This document shows, in pieces, positions 43,357 to 59,949 of a DNA stretch of 64,000 bases (position 1 is the first letter of the stretch; the number at the start of each line of letters is the position of its first letter). The DNA comes from Annona cherimola. Taxonomy: Eukaryota > Streptophyta > Magnoliopsida > Magnoliales > Annonaceae. The notes below the pieces were generated by a model. The model did no database searches. It saw only the letters and a list, made by a program, of their open reading frames with translations, and had not been told where the DNA came from. The position numbers were made by a program, and so were the translations under genes. The stretch covers positions 31,227,452 through 31,291,451 of the forward strand of contig CM059972.1 in NCBI GenBank assembly GCA_030490835.1, given 5' to 3'.

Positions 43357-45959
43357 GGAACGTCTTAGGTTAACTCCGCAACAACCTCCAGCTCAATCAT
43401 CAATTCAGCCTCTAGCCAGATCAACACAATCACCGGTTCTTCCAAGGAATCCGGCTGATAAGGCCTCCTCAAGTACTCCACATAATTATAACTTTCTTTA
43501 TAATGTAGACGAATTTATTCAAAATCTAGAAAAATCAGATATTGATCTTATAAGGAGTAAAAATCTTCCTAGAACTATAACCTCAGCAGAAAAGAATGAA
43601 AAAATTATCCAAGAGGTTACTACTATTATTCATAGGAGATATTTTTATAAAGATGAATAGTTTATTCCTGCAGCTCCTGGAAAAGACACAAACTATTATG
43701 AAAGAATTTTATTACAAATTCATTCTATCACTATAGAACATATTGCTAAACCTCCAAGAGATGATTGGATATTACACTCTAAGTTACATATTAGAAAAAT
43801 TATCCCTTTGGATCAATGGTTTTCTCATAACCCTAATACTTTATTTTCTTTTCCAAAGCCAACATCTATAACCGAAAGAGCTAAATTCAGGCCTACGGTA
43901 TTAAAATATAATTATTGAGATTATTAAGAGGTATGACAAAAGATTTTATTCAGAAAAAATTATTTCTTTTCTCATTCATAGTGGATTAAATTTATATTAG
44001 AAAATCCAAGTCAGCCCATTCATAACCAGTGTTGTCAGAACCGGACCGGACCGGCCGGTTCGACCTGAAACCGGTTCAAAGTCTGGTTTGTATACATGCG
44101 GTTCGGTTCAATTGTAATAAACCGTGTGAACCGTCGAACCGGACGTCGCGGTTGGACCATATGCGACCGGTTCGGCGATTCGGCGGATAATAAAAAAAAA
44201 TTCAACGCAGGGTAGCCATTCTCCTTTTCATTTTGCCCCCAAATCGATTGCCGCATAGCAGCGTCGTAGCACAGCAAAGCCGCCCTCCTCCATTTTCTCT
44301 CAGTAGCTGAAATCACCAACTCATCTCCGCACTTTGCTCCCCCACCCATTTCGCCACTCTCATCTATTTTCTCTCAGCAGCAGCACTCTACTCGACTGCT
44401 CCCCGCCCATTTCGCCCTCTGCTCCTCGCCCATTTCGCCGTTGTCATCCATTTTCTCTCAGCAGCAGCACTATGCTCCTCGCTCATTTCGCCGTTGTCAT
44501 CCATTTTCTCTCAGCAGCAACACTCTGCTCCTTCGCCCATTTTGCCGCTCTCATTGGCCGTAAATTCGTCACCAAATCATCATCCTCGGGGGTCCGGAGC
44601 TCGACGGTGTCAATCCTCCCTGTGGCCGTGCTAGATTCGTCCCCGCTCTCATCGTGCCTTTTCATGGTTTCTGATACCAACAATTGAGTAGCTTTTGGGT
44701 GGAGTCCGCCGTCTTTATGCTTCTTTACTTTATTATTTTGCTACTTTTGAGTTATGCAGGGAATGCTCGTCTCTCTCTCTCTCTCTCCCTTTTTTTGCTT
44801 GGAAATTTTGTGCGGGGGACATAATTTCATGCAGTTTTTACAAGCAATGTGTATGTTTCGACTGGAAATATCATGAAAATTCATATTTTTCTTAATGTCA
44901 ACAACTGAGTGACTCTTGGGCATAGTCTAATGTTAGTTTTTTAGCTTCTAATTAGTGCGTTTGCGAATGCAAATGCGAATTCACTACTTTTTCTAGTCTT
45001 TATGCTTCTTTACTCTTTTATTTTGCAGTTTTTTCAGTTCTGTATGGAATGCCTTTTTTTACTGTTCAGCATTTTGTGTGTTTTTTAAATAAACCATTTA
45101 AATACCCATTTGGAGATTATTTCATTTACTTCCCTACTTGTCATTTTTTCCACAATCATGATCCATTAGTCATTTGATTAATTTCATCTATTCTCAGCTA
45201 CCGTAGATCCTTCAGTTTGCACAACAAATGTTATGATCTTCTTGGTTTCCATTCCTGCATGTTTTGTACATATACTGTGGTTCTTAAAATCAAACATATA
45301 TATATTTAGGATTTATTAAAATATAATTTTATCAATATATTTATTTAAAATTTAAAAATAAGATAATATTTATGACATCATAAATATGTCATACTGATGT
45401 CATCGGCTCGAACCAGTTCGAACTAGACCAGTACCTTTACCGGTTCAATCACCGGTTTGGTTCTGACAACATTGTTCCTAACTGGTTTATAGACAAATTT
45501 TGGGATCATTGAGGCATGAATTTAGAAATTATTCCGGAATATTTATTTAAATTATTACCAAAGACAGTTATGCCTGAATCTCTTACCTTAGAAAATGGTC
45601 CAACATTCTTCAGATTTATTATAGAAGAAAATATTTCATGGATTATTCGTTGGGATTTCACATTCTATACAAAACCCGATTCTATTCCCTATATGACTTA
45701 TTCATCTCGTATCAAATGGTGACCTAAATTTGACTATGAAAATATCCTTAAAAAATATCGATGTTTGCGCCGTTACGAAGAAAAGGAGAAAAATCAAGTC
45801 CAATCTGCCTCTCAAATTCACCATCAATCTCTGGCTACCAAAGATGCATTGAAGAGAGCTCTAGAAGTTATTAAAAAAGACTTTCCCCGTCTATCTCCAG
45901 TAGAGCAAAAAATCAAAGCCTTCGAATTATTGTTCGACAGTCAAATTGACTCAGATTAG
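43357..45959 (+). pseudogene. Unassigned pararetroviral ORF downstream of RNase H, split by a hAT element
   Basis: Part 1 (about 43360-43985) and part 2 (about 45483-45959) fit together once the hAT element is removed. The peptide has a Pro/Ser-rich start, a mixed middle and a charged Lys-rich end (to DSQIDSD and the stop at 45957). Several stops break it. Its position after RNase H matches the transactivator or the extra ORF of various caulimovirids. The function is not established here. Confidence 0.5.
44027..45474. mobile_element. 1448-bp hAT-type element inside the pararetrovirus
   Basis: The inverted ends are CAGTGTTGTCAGAACCGG and CAATGTTGTCAGAACC. The target duplication TTCATAAC/TTCCTAAC (44019-44026 and 45475-45482) has one mismatch. 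Inside, the left part has CCGGTTCG motifs and a GC-richer tandem repeat of about 53 bp (44350-44560, CCATTTTCTCTCAGCAGCA). No transposase is recognised. A 117-codon frame at 44334-44687 comes from the tandem repeat. Confidence 0.85.
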
Positions 45960-46139
45960 ATGGATTTGTCGTCACAGTTACTTTCCAACTGATTTGATGT
46001 CACTATTATCAAAAGAAGTGCTACAACTATTCAGACACTATTCAAAGATTCTAAAAACATCAGTCGATGACCTTATCTCATCCACTTTATTCCATCTTAT
46101 CTCGTTGGGACGCTCGACTCCACCACATCTATGACACGT

Positions 46140-46340
46140 AGCTCAATGATAAGACTCCGGATTTATCTTCGCCTTAAGTCCACTCCGGACTTCAACCCTT
46201 GTAAAATCCGTCGCTTCTTTTTATTTTATAAATAGGCGTGTTTTTAGTTGTAAGGGCATCGAAGAGTCTTTGAGCCTTCTGAGTGTTTAAGCTTTATAAG
46301 TCTTGTATAAAAGTGTGAGTGTGAGAAAGTCTGCTCAGCT
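46140..46340 (+). promoter_or_regulatory. Pararetroviral promoter region
   Basis: A TATA box (TTTATAAATA at 46225-46234) lies in the gap after the unassigned ORF. It is followed by a moderately GC-rich, gene-free leader. The location between the last large ORF and the primer site is where caulimovirids place the full-length transcript promoter. Confidence 0.6.
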
Positions 46341-46388
46341 TTTATTTAGACTCCTTTGTAAATTTATGTAAGTTTTCTTTATGAATTA

Positions 46389-47026
46389 ATGTCTGATATT
46401 TCGTTTTCTTATAATGAATGGATAGCATATCACATTTTTAGATTGTTATTATGGCATAGGGATTATTATATTTCTCGAAATTGTATTGTATTTTATTTAG
46501 AAACTCAAACTACCGAATTACTAGAAAAGGGTTATTCATATCATAAATAATGACGGAAATATTCTTGTAGAATTTGAATGAGAATATTATACATCATCTG
46601 ACGAAGAATTTTAATTATGCCTCTACCCTATCAAATAAGATATTTAAGAAGAAGATTAGGCAAATTAAGACAAGAAGAAACTTTAATTCAACATATTATT
46701 GCTCAATATAATATTACTCCTCAATTTCCAGATTATATTGCTTACCGAGAAGCTTATGCAGCTTTGGGAGTAATTAGATTCTATATGAAACAAATCGAAG
46801 AGCAAATTTATTATTTGTTAGGATGAATCAAAGATTAAAAGATTTAAAAGCTCGTTTAACTGATTTAAGAACATTTTAGGAATATATGACTAAAGATATT
46901 GAAATATTAAAGCAAGACGAAAGACCTTTAGCTAAACATTTGGCCAATCGAATTGAATATTATGCACAATTAAATTATGAGGAGAGAATTAAAACTCAGA
47001 AAATGATCGAAAGTCTCCTGGGTTAG
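46389..47026 (+). pseudogene. Chain of small pararetroviral ORFs before the primer site
   Basis: The first is a 53-codon ORF (46389-46550). A short ORF overlaps its stop as TAATG. A 69-codon basic ORF follows (46617-46826, LRRRLGKLRQEETLIQ), and then one starting at 46823 with an ATGA stop/start overlap (MNQRLKDLKARL, to 47026, with an internal stop). The ATGA coupling is typical of compact caulimovirid genomes. Roles are unknown. Confidence 0.55.
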
Positions 47027-47030
47027 TTCG

Positions 47031-47044
47031 TGATATCAGAGCCA
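47031..47044 (+). promoter_or_regulatory. Pararetroviral minus-strand primer-binding site (tRNA-Met)
   Basis: TGATATCAGAGCC differs at one position from the plant initiator-tRNA-Met complement TGGTATCAGAGCC. It lies just after the small ORF chain and before the movement protein. Confidence 0.75.
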
Positions 47045-47174
47045 GGTTGAAGATAATTTTGTTAAAATATCTCTTTGAAGAAACTCAATCATCACAAATT
47101 GTGCAACCAGCTGAAATCTCGTGTTGCTAAGATAGCATTAAGGGAACACAACATAGAAGACGTTGACCGTGAAG

Positions 47175-47924
47175 ATGAGTACTCTGAAGAAAATGTTTTC
47201 AACATCATCATCTTCTTCTTTAACTGATACTGAGATCCACTCAGTCAGGATAGATGAAATTCAAAACATGTCTGAAGGGGCATATGAAAATATTGAGAAA
47301 TCAATACAAAATTGGAAAATTTCTAAAGTTCCTATAAAAGAAATTTATAAAATCGGAGCATTTGATTTTAGAACTGAATACAAAATTAAAACATTAGAAA
47401 CTGTATTAAAATTCGGAGAAAGGTCTCACCAGATACAATTATTACGAAAGAAAGCTTTAAAAGATTTATGTGACAAAGAATATAAATTTTTACATTTTGG
47501 ATTAATATAAGTAGCTATCCAACTACTAGTAAGAGCAGTCTTACAAGCCTCTGTATTAGCTTGTTTAAAAGATAATATACATAGACAATTTTCAGATTCT
47601 ATTTTAGGAATATTACAAACTTCATTACATGCTGGACCTGTATATTTTAATAGTTTTCCAAATTTTTCTGTTAGTTTATCAGATCCATATGTTTTAGATG
47701 TATTATCATTATTAATTTAAACTCAATGATTTAACATGAGATTAGGATCAAAACCTTTATGTATACAATATAGAATTTGTTATAAAACCATGAAAACTTT
47801 AGTACTCAGATCTCTAGTTACTCAAGAGAAATGTGTTACCCCATATTTCATAACTAATTGTATACATAAAAGAATTGAACCTAAAAGAATTTTATGGTCA
47901 AACATAAACCTTCCAACAGAATGA
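47175..47924 (+). pseudogene. Pararetroviral movement protein (30K-type)
   Basis: From the ATG at 47175 the frame encodes a Ser-rich start, then EYKFLHFGLI, and after a stop VAIQLLVRAVL, GPVYFNSFPNFSVSLSD and YRICYKTMKTL. The pattern of Gly, Asp and hydrophobic strands is that of caulimovirid movement proteins of the 30K superfamily. Stops near 47508, 47717 and 47727 inactivate it. The reading continues to the stop at 47922. Confidence 0.75.
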
Positions 47925-50200
47925 AAAATTGATAATGATTTATCACTCGAAATTCCAGAACAATCTGCTGAAAATATAGAAGCTATAACAGAAACTCCAG
48001 ATAATATAATATTAAACTTTGAACCAACAGATAAAAGACACTCTTTTAGTATTTCTAGACCTATAACCCCAAAAATCACTCCGAAATCTTTATCACCAAC
48101 TTTAGAAAAAAGATCTATGTCATCTATCCCTTCTACAAGTTGATTTTCCTTAAACTATGATCATAATATAGACAAACCAAAAATAGAACCGTCAGAATCA
48201 GATTTTCAATTAAATCAAATCATTGAAAAATCTACATTTACATTTGATAAAGAAACATTATTAAAGGACTATAAATCTCAGAAAAATAAAGAAAAAAGAA
48301 ATTGGATATCAAAAACTTATAAATAAGAAGAATTAAAACAAATTATAAGAAAATAGTTTTACTATTGTAAAAGCATTGAACAAAATATTCTTTTCTTTAA
48401 ATTGTATGATGAACAAGTCTTATTGTCTGTAAATATGTTACAACAAATTGATACTTCTGAATCTTTCAATCAAACTTCATCTTCAACTCCTCCTCCTATA
48501 ACCGATATTAATATACAACCTGAAAGAAGAATGAATAGGACCAATAAAGAATTAGAAGGACTCATAGTTCAAGAACCTTATAAAAAAATCTTGTTATAAA
48601 GAAATGTTAGTACACTTAAAAGATTTATCTAAATTAATAGAACAAAATAATTTTTCAAATAATAAACTTATACATATAGAAAAATAATTAGAAAAGGGCA
48701 AAGAAAAATTAAAAGAACTAGAAGTTACAGCACCAAAACTAATTAAACCAAATCTATCATTTTTCAAAAAACCTTTAGATATTCCTTTAGAATTTCCTAA
48801 AGAAACAGAACAAACTCAATTTATGCCGCCCTTCTCTATGTCTCCAAGTATAAATGACTTAAAAAAAACTTTAACAAATAGATAATAAATATAAAGACAA
48901 GAAATATTTACAAACTATATATGAAACTAATTCCTCTATTAGTAGAGAAGATCCCTCAAATCTATTACAAAAAATTTATATGAAAAATATAAAAAATTAT
49001 TATTCAAAACCATCTCCTATAGATCAACAGTTTGAAGAAGAAAGAAAATCAGCGATAAACGAATTCAATCCAAATTCAATATATGAATGGAATATTGATG
49101 GTGCTAGTGAATATCAAATGTGGAATATATATAATAGTATGATTATGTATGCCCAATTATTAATAAATATTAGAAGATTACCAGCCCAAATAGCCGCTGT
49201 CTCATTAGCATGGGGATTCACAGGATAACTAAAAGCTCGATGGGAAATACAATTGACAGCAGAAGAACAAACAACTATACTAAGTAATGAACAACCTGTA
49301 AATACTCTTATAAGTATAATATTATATAAATTTTTAGGACGTGTAGAGGATTATCAAGCTATTATCAGAGAAAGATTATGAAAATTAAGATGTAAGCAAA
49401 TATCTAATTTTAAATGATATAAAGATATATTTTTAACAGATGTTCAATTATTAGATGACGGAACTAAACCTATCTATAAAGAAATTTTTTTACAAGGATT
49501 ACCATCTGTTATAGAAAACAAAGTTAAAGCCTTAATTAAACAATAAAATGGTGAAAAATTAGTTTATGAAAACTATACATGAGGAACATTATTTTCAAAA
49601 GTAAGAACAATAGGAACAGAATTATGTCACCAAAAGAAAATGGAAGAAACTCATTTTTTAAAATCTTAAGATTTATCATAATTTTGCTCACGTTATGGAA
49701 TAAAAAAATTACCATTTCAAAAGAATATTATAAGAAAATTAAGATATCCAAAATCAAAACCTTACAAAAGAATTCTTCATCAAAACTATGATAGAATTAC
49801 CTACCAAAAAAAACCATCTAAAAAGAATGATAGAAAATATCCTAAAACTAAATCAAAATATTCTAAATCTAAAAAAGATGTTAAATGTTATAAATGTGGA
49901 AAAACAGAACATTATGCCTCGAAATGTTATAAGAAACAGGTAAAAGAATTATTGGTAGAAGAAAATCTAAGCCTTGAAGGTATAACTAAAAAACTTAAAG
50001 AATTAGCTATGACTTCAAGTGATCATTCAGAAACATCTGAAGATGAACAAATAAATTATTTACAAAATCTAGAATTATCAGATTCAGAATCTGAACATGT
50101 ATTCCATTGTTCTTATTCTCCTAATAAATATCAAACTTCTTCCGACTCTGAATATCAAAATTCTTCCGATTCTGAATATCATTATTTAAATATTATTTAG
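47925..50200 (+). pseudogene. Pararetroviral coat protein region with CCHC zinc knuckle
   Basis: An N-terminal acidic, low-complexity part (47925-48900, several frames) is followed by the capsid core: QFEEERKSAINEFNPNSIY, MWNIYNSMIMYAQLLINIRR, then ARWEIQLT and GLPSVIENKVKAL. A Lys-rich stretch leads to the zinc knuckle CYKCGKTEHYASKC (49885-49926) and an acidic Ser/Asp-rich tail ending at 50198-50200. About a dozen stops and shifts break it. The acidic tail and single knuckle are characteristic of caulimovirid coat proteins. Confidence 0.8.
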
Positions 50201-50298
50201 AAAACAAGTTTTATTTTTCTTTGTATGTGTATGATAAAACTTGTTTTTAAATTTGATTTATAGATAATATACATATAGATTAATAATTTTATAAAAAA

Positions 50299-50559
50299 TA
50301 AAAAATAAAAAATAATTTATATGGTTGGTTCGATTGGTCATAGATGATCACAACCGATCTTAATGCCCTTAAAATTAAATGATACATTATAATATATTTC
50401 AAAATAGGGGGATTGTATTACATGTGTTGTAATCTCCAATCAAATCAAATGGGAATTATCTTTAGTTTTTAATAAATAGTTTTATCCATTTAGTTATTCA
50501 TTACTCATTTCTATTACTATTTTTATTGTTTTCGATAATTTTTTTTAATAAAGTTGTTC
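50299..50559. other. Right flank of the pararetrovirus, no gene seen
   Basis: AT-rich; nothing recognised. Confidence 0.4.
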
Positions 50560-51310
50560 TCAATATTTTAATATGCTTGAAAAGAGAAAAACTTTTGATA
50601 CAATATTTTATCAGTGCTTGAAAAGAGAAAAACTTTTGATAAAATTTTTAGTATAAAAATTTATAAAATATTAGAAAATAATGTAATATGATAGGAATAA
50701 TGATGAGTAATAAAGGTAGTAAAGTTAAAAATTTTCACTATATAAAATCATCTTATTTTTTAATTATTTATTTACATATTTATACATAAATTATCATATT
50801 TTTATATAGCTATTCATGCGAGAGTGTGTTGGGAAGTTATACTCTATTTTTATACAACTATCCCTGTCGAGATGTGCTTAGGAAGTTATAGAAAGTTATA
50901 AAAAAATTTTAAAATATGAGAAAAATAATGTGATATGAAAGATATAATGATAATGATTAAAGAAAATAAAGTTAAAATAGATAGTTTAGATACATATGTA
51001 GTTGTATAGAAATGATCGAAAAATAAGATAATTATATAAGAAGAAGTGAAGTAATAATTTAAAAATAAGATAATATAAATACTGAAAAGTTTTACCAGTA
51101 AACAAATACGTTTTAAAAATTTTGGTTAAAAAGTTTTATCTAAAAACAAACACATTCTAAAATAAATAAGTTAATTATATGACTAATTGTGTAAAAATAA
51201 CTGAAAAATATGATAGTTATATAAAAATATGAAGAAATAATTTAAAATAAAATAATTGTGAAGATTAAAAAATTTTAATTTTAATTTTTTCTGTTAAAGA
51301 ACACACTGTT
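50560..51310 (+). mobile_element. Cluster of MITE copies E, F and G of the GTGTGTTTGG-end family
   Basis: E (about 50560-50865) is partial and begins with a 42-bp duplication of GCTTGAAAAGAGAAAAACTT. F (about 50870-51160) is nearly complete, with GATATGAAAGATATAATGAT, GTAGTTGTATAGAAATGATC and ending AACAAACACATTC. G (about 51165-51310) is a right half. All are in plus orientation and end to end, so they were probably inserted into one another. Confidence 0.6.
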
Positions 51311-51779
51311 TTTTTTTTTCCCGAGTTCCGAGCATTTACGTCACCGCACTTCCTATGCGGTGACGAGAACGATCTTGACCAATGCTGACTTCAAACCCGA
51401 TGCGCGTTGAATTTCAGCACCAATAAATTTAATCTTTAATAATTTGATATTGCAAAATAAATAATTTTAACTCATAGGCTCGTTTAAAATGCACATATGA
51501 AAATTTCTGAGGATCTAATTGCCAAATTAATCCTACAAATGAAACACCAAATGAATTTTATATTTTGAACATTGATCGTTGTTCATCCAACATCTGTATT
51601 AGTCCATAGGCTAATGTACAATAATTGCTGATCTAGTTCATAAAAAAAATAATTGGTAACCTAGGAGTCTTTTTTGGAGATAACTAGAATGAGAGAGACA
51701 ATTTAAAAATGTAAAATTTATGGGACTATTAGCAAAATTTGCAAATACTCAATTTCTAAGACGCTTTTCAAGTTTTTTA
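51311..51779. other. Upstream region of the cullin gene
   Basis: A short GC-containing hairpin occurs at 51338-51366 (CACCGCACTTCC..GCGGTG). The rest is AT-rich with no gene. Confidence 0.4.
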
Positions 51780-52300
51780 GATGGCTCTGATCTCACACAC
51801 GTGTCGCAGATCCTGTGCGTCACGAAATGCGCGAAATGCGCTTGGTAAAAGCTCACGCGCGCGCATGCCGATCGACATCCTCGCGTCGGAAAGAAAACAA
51901 GAGAGCTCTCGCTCATGAATGTCCTTGTCGGGTCTCCCCAATTTCCTGTTTCTCTTCCTTTTCCCTCGCTCAAATCTCCCTATTTAGCCCTTCTAGGGTT
52001 TCGATCCTCTGACGAGGGTTTTGCATCGGGTAATATTCATCCCTGATTCTCTCTACGCCTTTTCATCGCTGCAATTCAAGATTCGTCTAAGCTATTGCTC
52101 GTTCTTTAGCTTCCGAAATCCCATTTTTCGTTTCCGGCGCCAGTTTAAGATCAGGCTTTTGTGTTGTCTTCGTTCTGAATGCTATTTGGAAGAGAATTTG
52201 GAATTTAGGGTTTTCGTTTTCGTGGATGTGTTTTGTAAGGTGATTGCTGTTCTGTGCTTGTTTTGATTATGTCGTAGGATTTTGATTGGGCGGGGGAGAG
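51780..52300 (+). promoter_or_regulatory. Promoter and 5'UTR of the cullin-1 gene, with leader intron
   Basis: GC content rises at 51780. A CT-rich leader follows (51935-52000) with the plant motif AGGGTTT (51994-52000). A donor at about 52028 (CATCGG|GTAATATT) and an acceptor at 52277 (GTCGTAG|GATTTTG) suggest a 249-bp leader intron ending 24 bp before the start codon. Confidence 0.55.
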
Positions 52301-57503
<5,203 letters not shown>

Positions 57504-57601
57504 GTGAGTGCTTTTTGCTTACATCAGTTAAAGGTCCATGCACCTTGCTTCATTCCTAGTTGTTTTACGACTATAGCTTGCACATATTCTGGACATACAA
57601 T

Positions 57602-58075
57602 TGATGTAGGATGGGTAGAGAAGAAAATAGAAGAAAGATGAAGGAACTTCTAAAGAGATGAGAATAGAAGAAGGAAGGTAGGAGGAGTAGAAGAACAAGG
57701 AGAAAGATAAAGAAAAGAGGAGTAGAAGGGAAAAACCAAAGAAACACTTCTTTATAATTCTCAAAACTGATGCCCCTTTAGAACTTACAAGGGTTGTATT
57801 TATAGGTGAACATACCACCTAATCTTAGAAAATTATTAAAGATAGAAAAGGAAATTGTATATTTTAAGTAAACTTCTTAATAAAGTAAACCTAAAATAGA
57901 TACATGCTTATTTTAAACAGATTTTAAAATATCCTAGGAATCTTCTAATATCTTTCAAAAATAGCAAAAAATATTGCAATAAAATCTTTCTAAAATATTC
58001 TAGGATTATTTCCCTTTTACAAGATTTTTGCGCCTAGAATAGACAGATTTGAAAAATTGTTTTCTATTTTCATCA
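57602..58075 (-). repeat. 3' LTR (left) of the gypsy element
   Basis: 474 bp, TG..CA ends. Next to it on the coding strand a purine-rich tract (GGAGAGAAT) is the likely plus-strand primer. Confidence 0.9.
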
Positions 58076-58109
58076 ATTCTCTCCGGCTTCGAAAAACTCG
58101 CCATTGGAG

Positions 58110-58383
58110 AGTTCTGACTTTGATGTTGCTCAAGAATATGTGGATCCAAGTGGCGTAGGTCATCTTTAGTAACCCTCGTAGCATCAGAATCAAGCTTGTT
58201 TTTTCGCTTAACAAGAAATATTTGCATAATGCCCGATCCAGTAGTGATAAGTTCATCTTGTAGGATATTCTCTATCTGATCTGAAAAAATAGATGGTACT
58301 CGTGGAAGTATAGGCACATGTGGTGATGTTGAACAATTATCTGTTGAAATTCCTGCAGACAAACTTGGAGGCTCGAAAGTACC
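58110..58383 (-). pseudogene. Chromodomain-like C terminus of the gypsy integrase
   Basis: The frame after the integrase carries DQIENILQDELITTGSGI, then FLVKRKNKLDSDATRVTKDD and LRHLDPHILEQHQ. This follows the divergent chromodomain pattern at the integrase end of plant chromoviruses, and the call as chromovirus rests on it. A stop separates it from the integrase frame. Confidence 0.6.
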
Positions 58384-59300
58384 TCAGTATGGAAACAAAT
58401 CCTCTATATTGAAAGTAGAACTAATTCTTATATTTGAAGACAAATCAAGTTCATATGCATTGGATCCCAATTTTCTTAAAACACGAAAGGGGCCACTGGC
58501 TCGTGCATGCAACTTTTTAAAAGAATTTTTAGGATATCTTTCTGGACGTGCATGAACCATGACATAATCCCCAATATCAAACTCTTGTTTTCTTCTATGA
58601 ACATCTGCAGCAAGCTTATAATTTTCATTGCTTAGAGTAATTTTTCTTCTAATATCAGCATGAAAATCTTGAACGTGTTGAGCAAAAGATCCAGCAGTAG
58701 CAGATGAACGGGTATCAATGGGTAAAAGAATTAAATCGATGGGAGCTCGAGGAATATAATCATTGACAATTTCAAAAGGAGATTTTCCAGTAGAACGACT
58801 GACTGAATTGTTGTATGCAAATTCGGCAATAGCCAATACTGAATCCCAAGTTCCAATATATTCTCCCACTAAAGTCCTAAGTAGATTTCCCAAATTCCGA
58901 TTGACTACCTCAGTTTGGCCATCAGTTTGTGGATGAAAAGCAGATGAAAATTTCAATTTGGTACCCGAGAGTTTCCACAATGTTTTCCAAAAATAGCTTA
59001 CAAATTTAACATCCTAATTAGAAACGATGGAAGTTGGTAAACCGTGGAGCTTAACAATTTCTCTAAAGAATAATTTTGCAATATATGAAGCATCAACAGA
59101 TTTAGTACATGGGATAAAATGAGTCATTTTCGAAAATCTATCAATTACCACAGGAATTGAATTAAATCATCGAGAGATTTTAGGCAATCCGAGAATAAAG
59201 TCAATACTAATGTCTTGCCAAGGAATATATGGTACAGGCAGAGGAGTGTATAATCCAGTGCTTCTCTTTTGAGCTTTAGCAAGTTGACATGTGCGACACT
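58384..59300 (-). pseudogene. Gypsy integrase
   Basis: The zinc-binding part ends with CRTCQLAKAQKRSTG (about 59300). Core parts are [20 protein letters not shown] and FHPQTDGQTEVVNRNLGNLL, the latter with its acidic residue. The C-terminal GPFRVLRKLGSNAYELDL follows, ending IEDLFPY. Stops occur near 59166 and 59016. Confidence 0.8.
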
Positions 59301-59467
59301 GTGAAACAATTCTTGACACGTCTCTTTTCAATGTAGGCTTATAAAATCTATCATCAACTAATGAAATGGTTTTATTCCTACCAAAATGACCAGCAATACC
59401 CCCAGCATGTAATTCCCAAATTAAAAAGTCTCAAAGTGATGTATTGAGAATACATAGCTTAATTCCT

Positions 59468-59940
59468 TTAAATAAATATCCATCGAATTACATAATCATT
59501 ACGATTTCTATTTTGTGTTTCATGAAAAATAATTCCAAAATCAATGCATGGTGGATATTCACTTTTCAACCTATCAAATCCAACAACTTTAACATCCATA
59601 GTATGAAGAATGAGTGAGACACGACTGAGAGCATTTATAGGTTTGTTCTCAATTCCAGCCTGATGTTTGAGAACAAATGTGTACTCTTGCAAAAACTCAA
59701 TCCACTTTGCATGTCTAGCACTTAATCGTTTTTGTGATTTCAAATACCTCAAAGCCATATGATCTGAATACAATACAAATTCATGAGGCAGCAAATAATG
59801 CCTCCTAAATTTAAGTGCTTGCACGAGAGCATAAAATTCTCGATCATATGTTGAATATTTTGTTTAGCTTCATTGAGTTTTTGAGAAAAGTACGCAATTG
59901 GATGACCTTCCTGGCTCAAAACACCCCCAATCTCGACCCC
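59468..59940 (-). pseudogene. Gypsy RNase H
   Basis: HEFVLYSDHMALRYLKSQKR, then ARHAKWIEFLQEYTFVLKHQ and ENKPINALSRV are the classical RNase H C-terminal motifs of Ty3/gypsy elements. A frame change precedes 59824. Confidence 0.8.
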
Positions 59941-59949
59941 TGATGCATA

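Larger units (their letters stand above)
41671..50298 (+). mobile_element. Endogenous pararetrovirus (Caulimoviridae), decayed, terminally redundant
   Basis: A 108-bp direct repeat (41671-41778 and 50191-50298, nearly identical) bounds one circularly permuted unit of 8520 bp. Without the nested hAT element and its duplicated target the unit is about 7.06 kb. The order is protease, RT/RNase H remnant, an unassigned ORF, TATA promoter, small ORFs, tRNA-Met primer site, movement protein and coat protein with CCHC knuckle. The coat-protein end therefore joins the protease start through the repeat, as expected for integrated circular DNA. Many stops and frame changes, plus loss of the RT core, make it non-functional. 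The genus is uncertain. Confidence 0.85.

Noticed and set aside
44334..44687. 117-codon plus-strand frame inside the hAT element
   Set aside because: Produced by a roughly 53-bp tandem repeat. No transposase motif.
41671..50298. LTR retrotransposon with short LTRs
   Set aside because: The 108-bp repeat has no TG..CA ends, and the primer site is far from either repeat. Movement and coat proteins plus gene order show a pararetrovirus.
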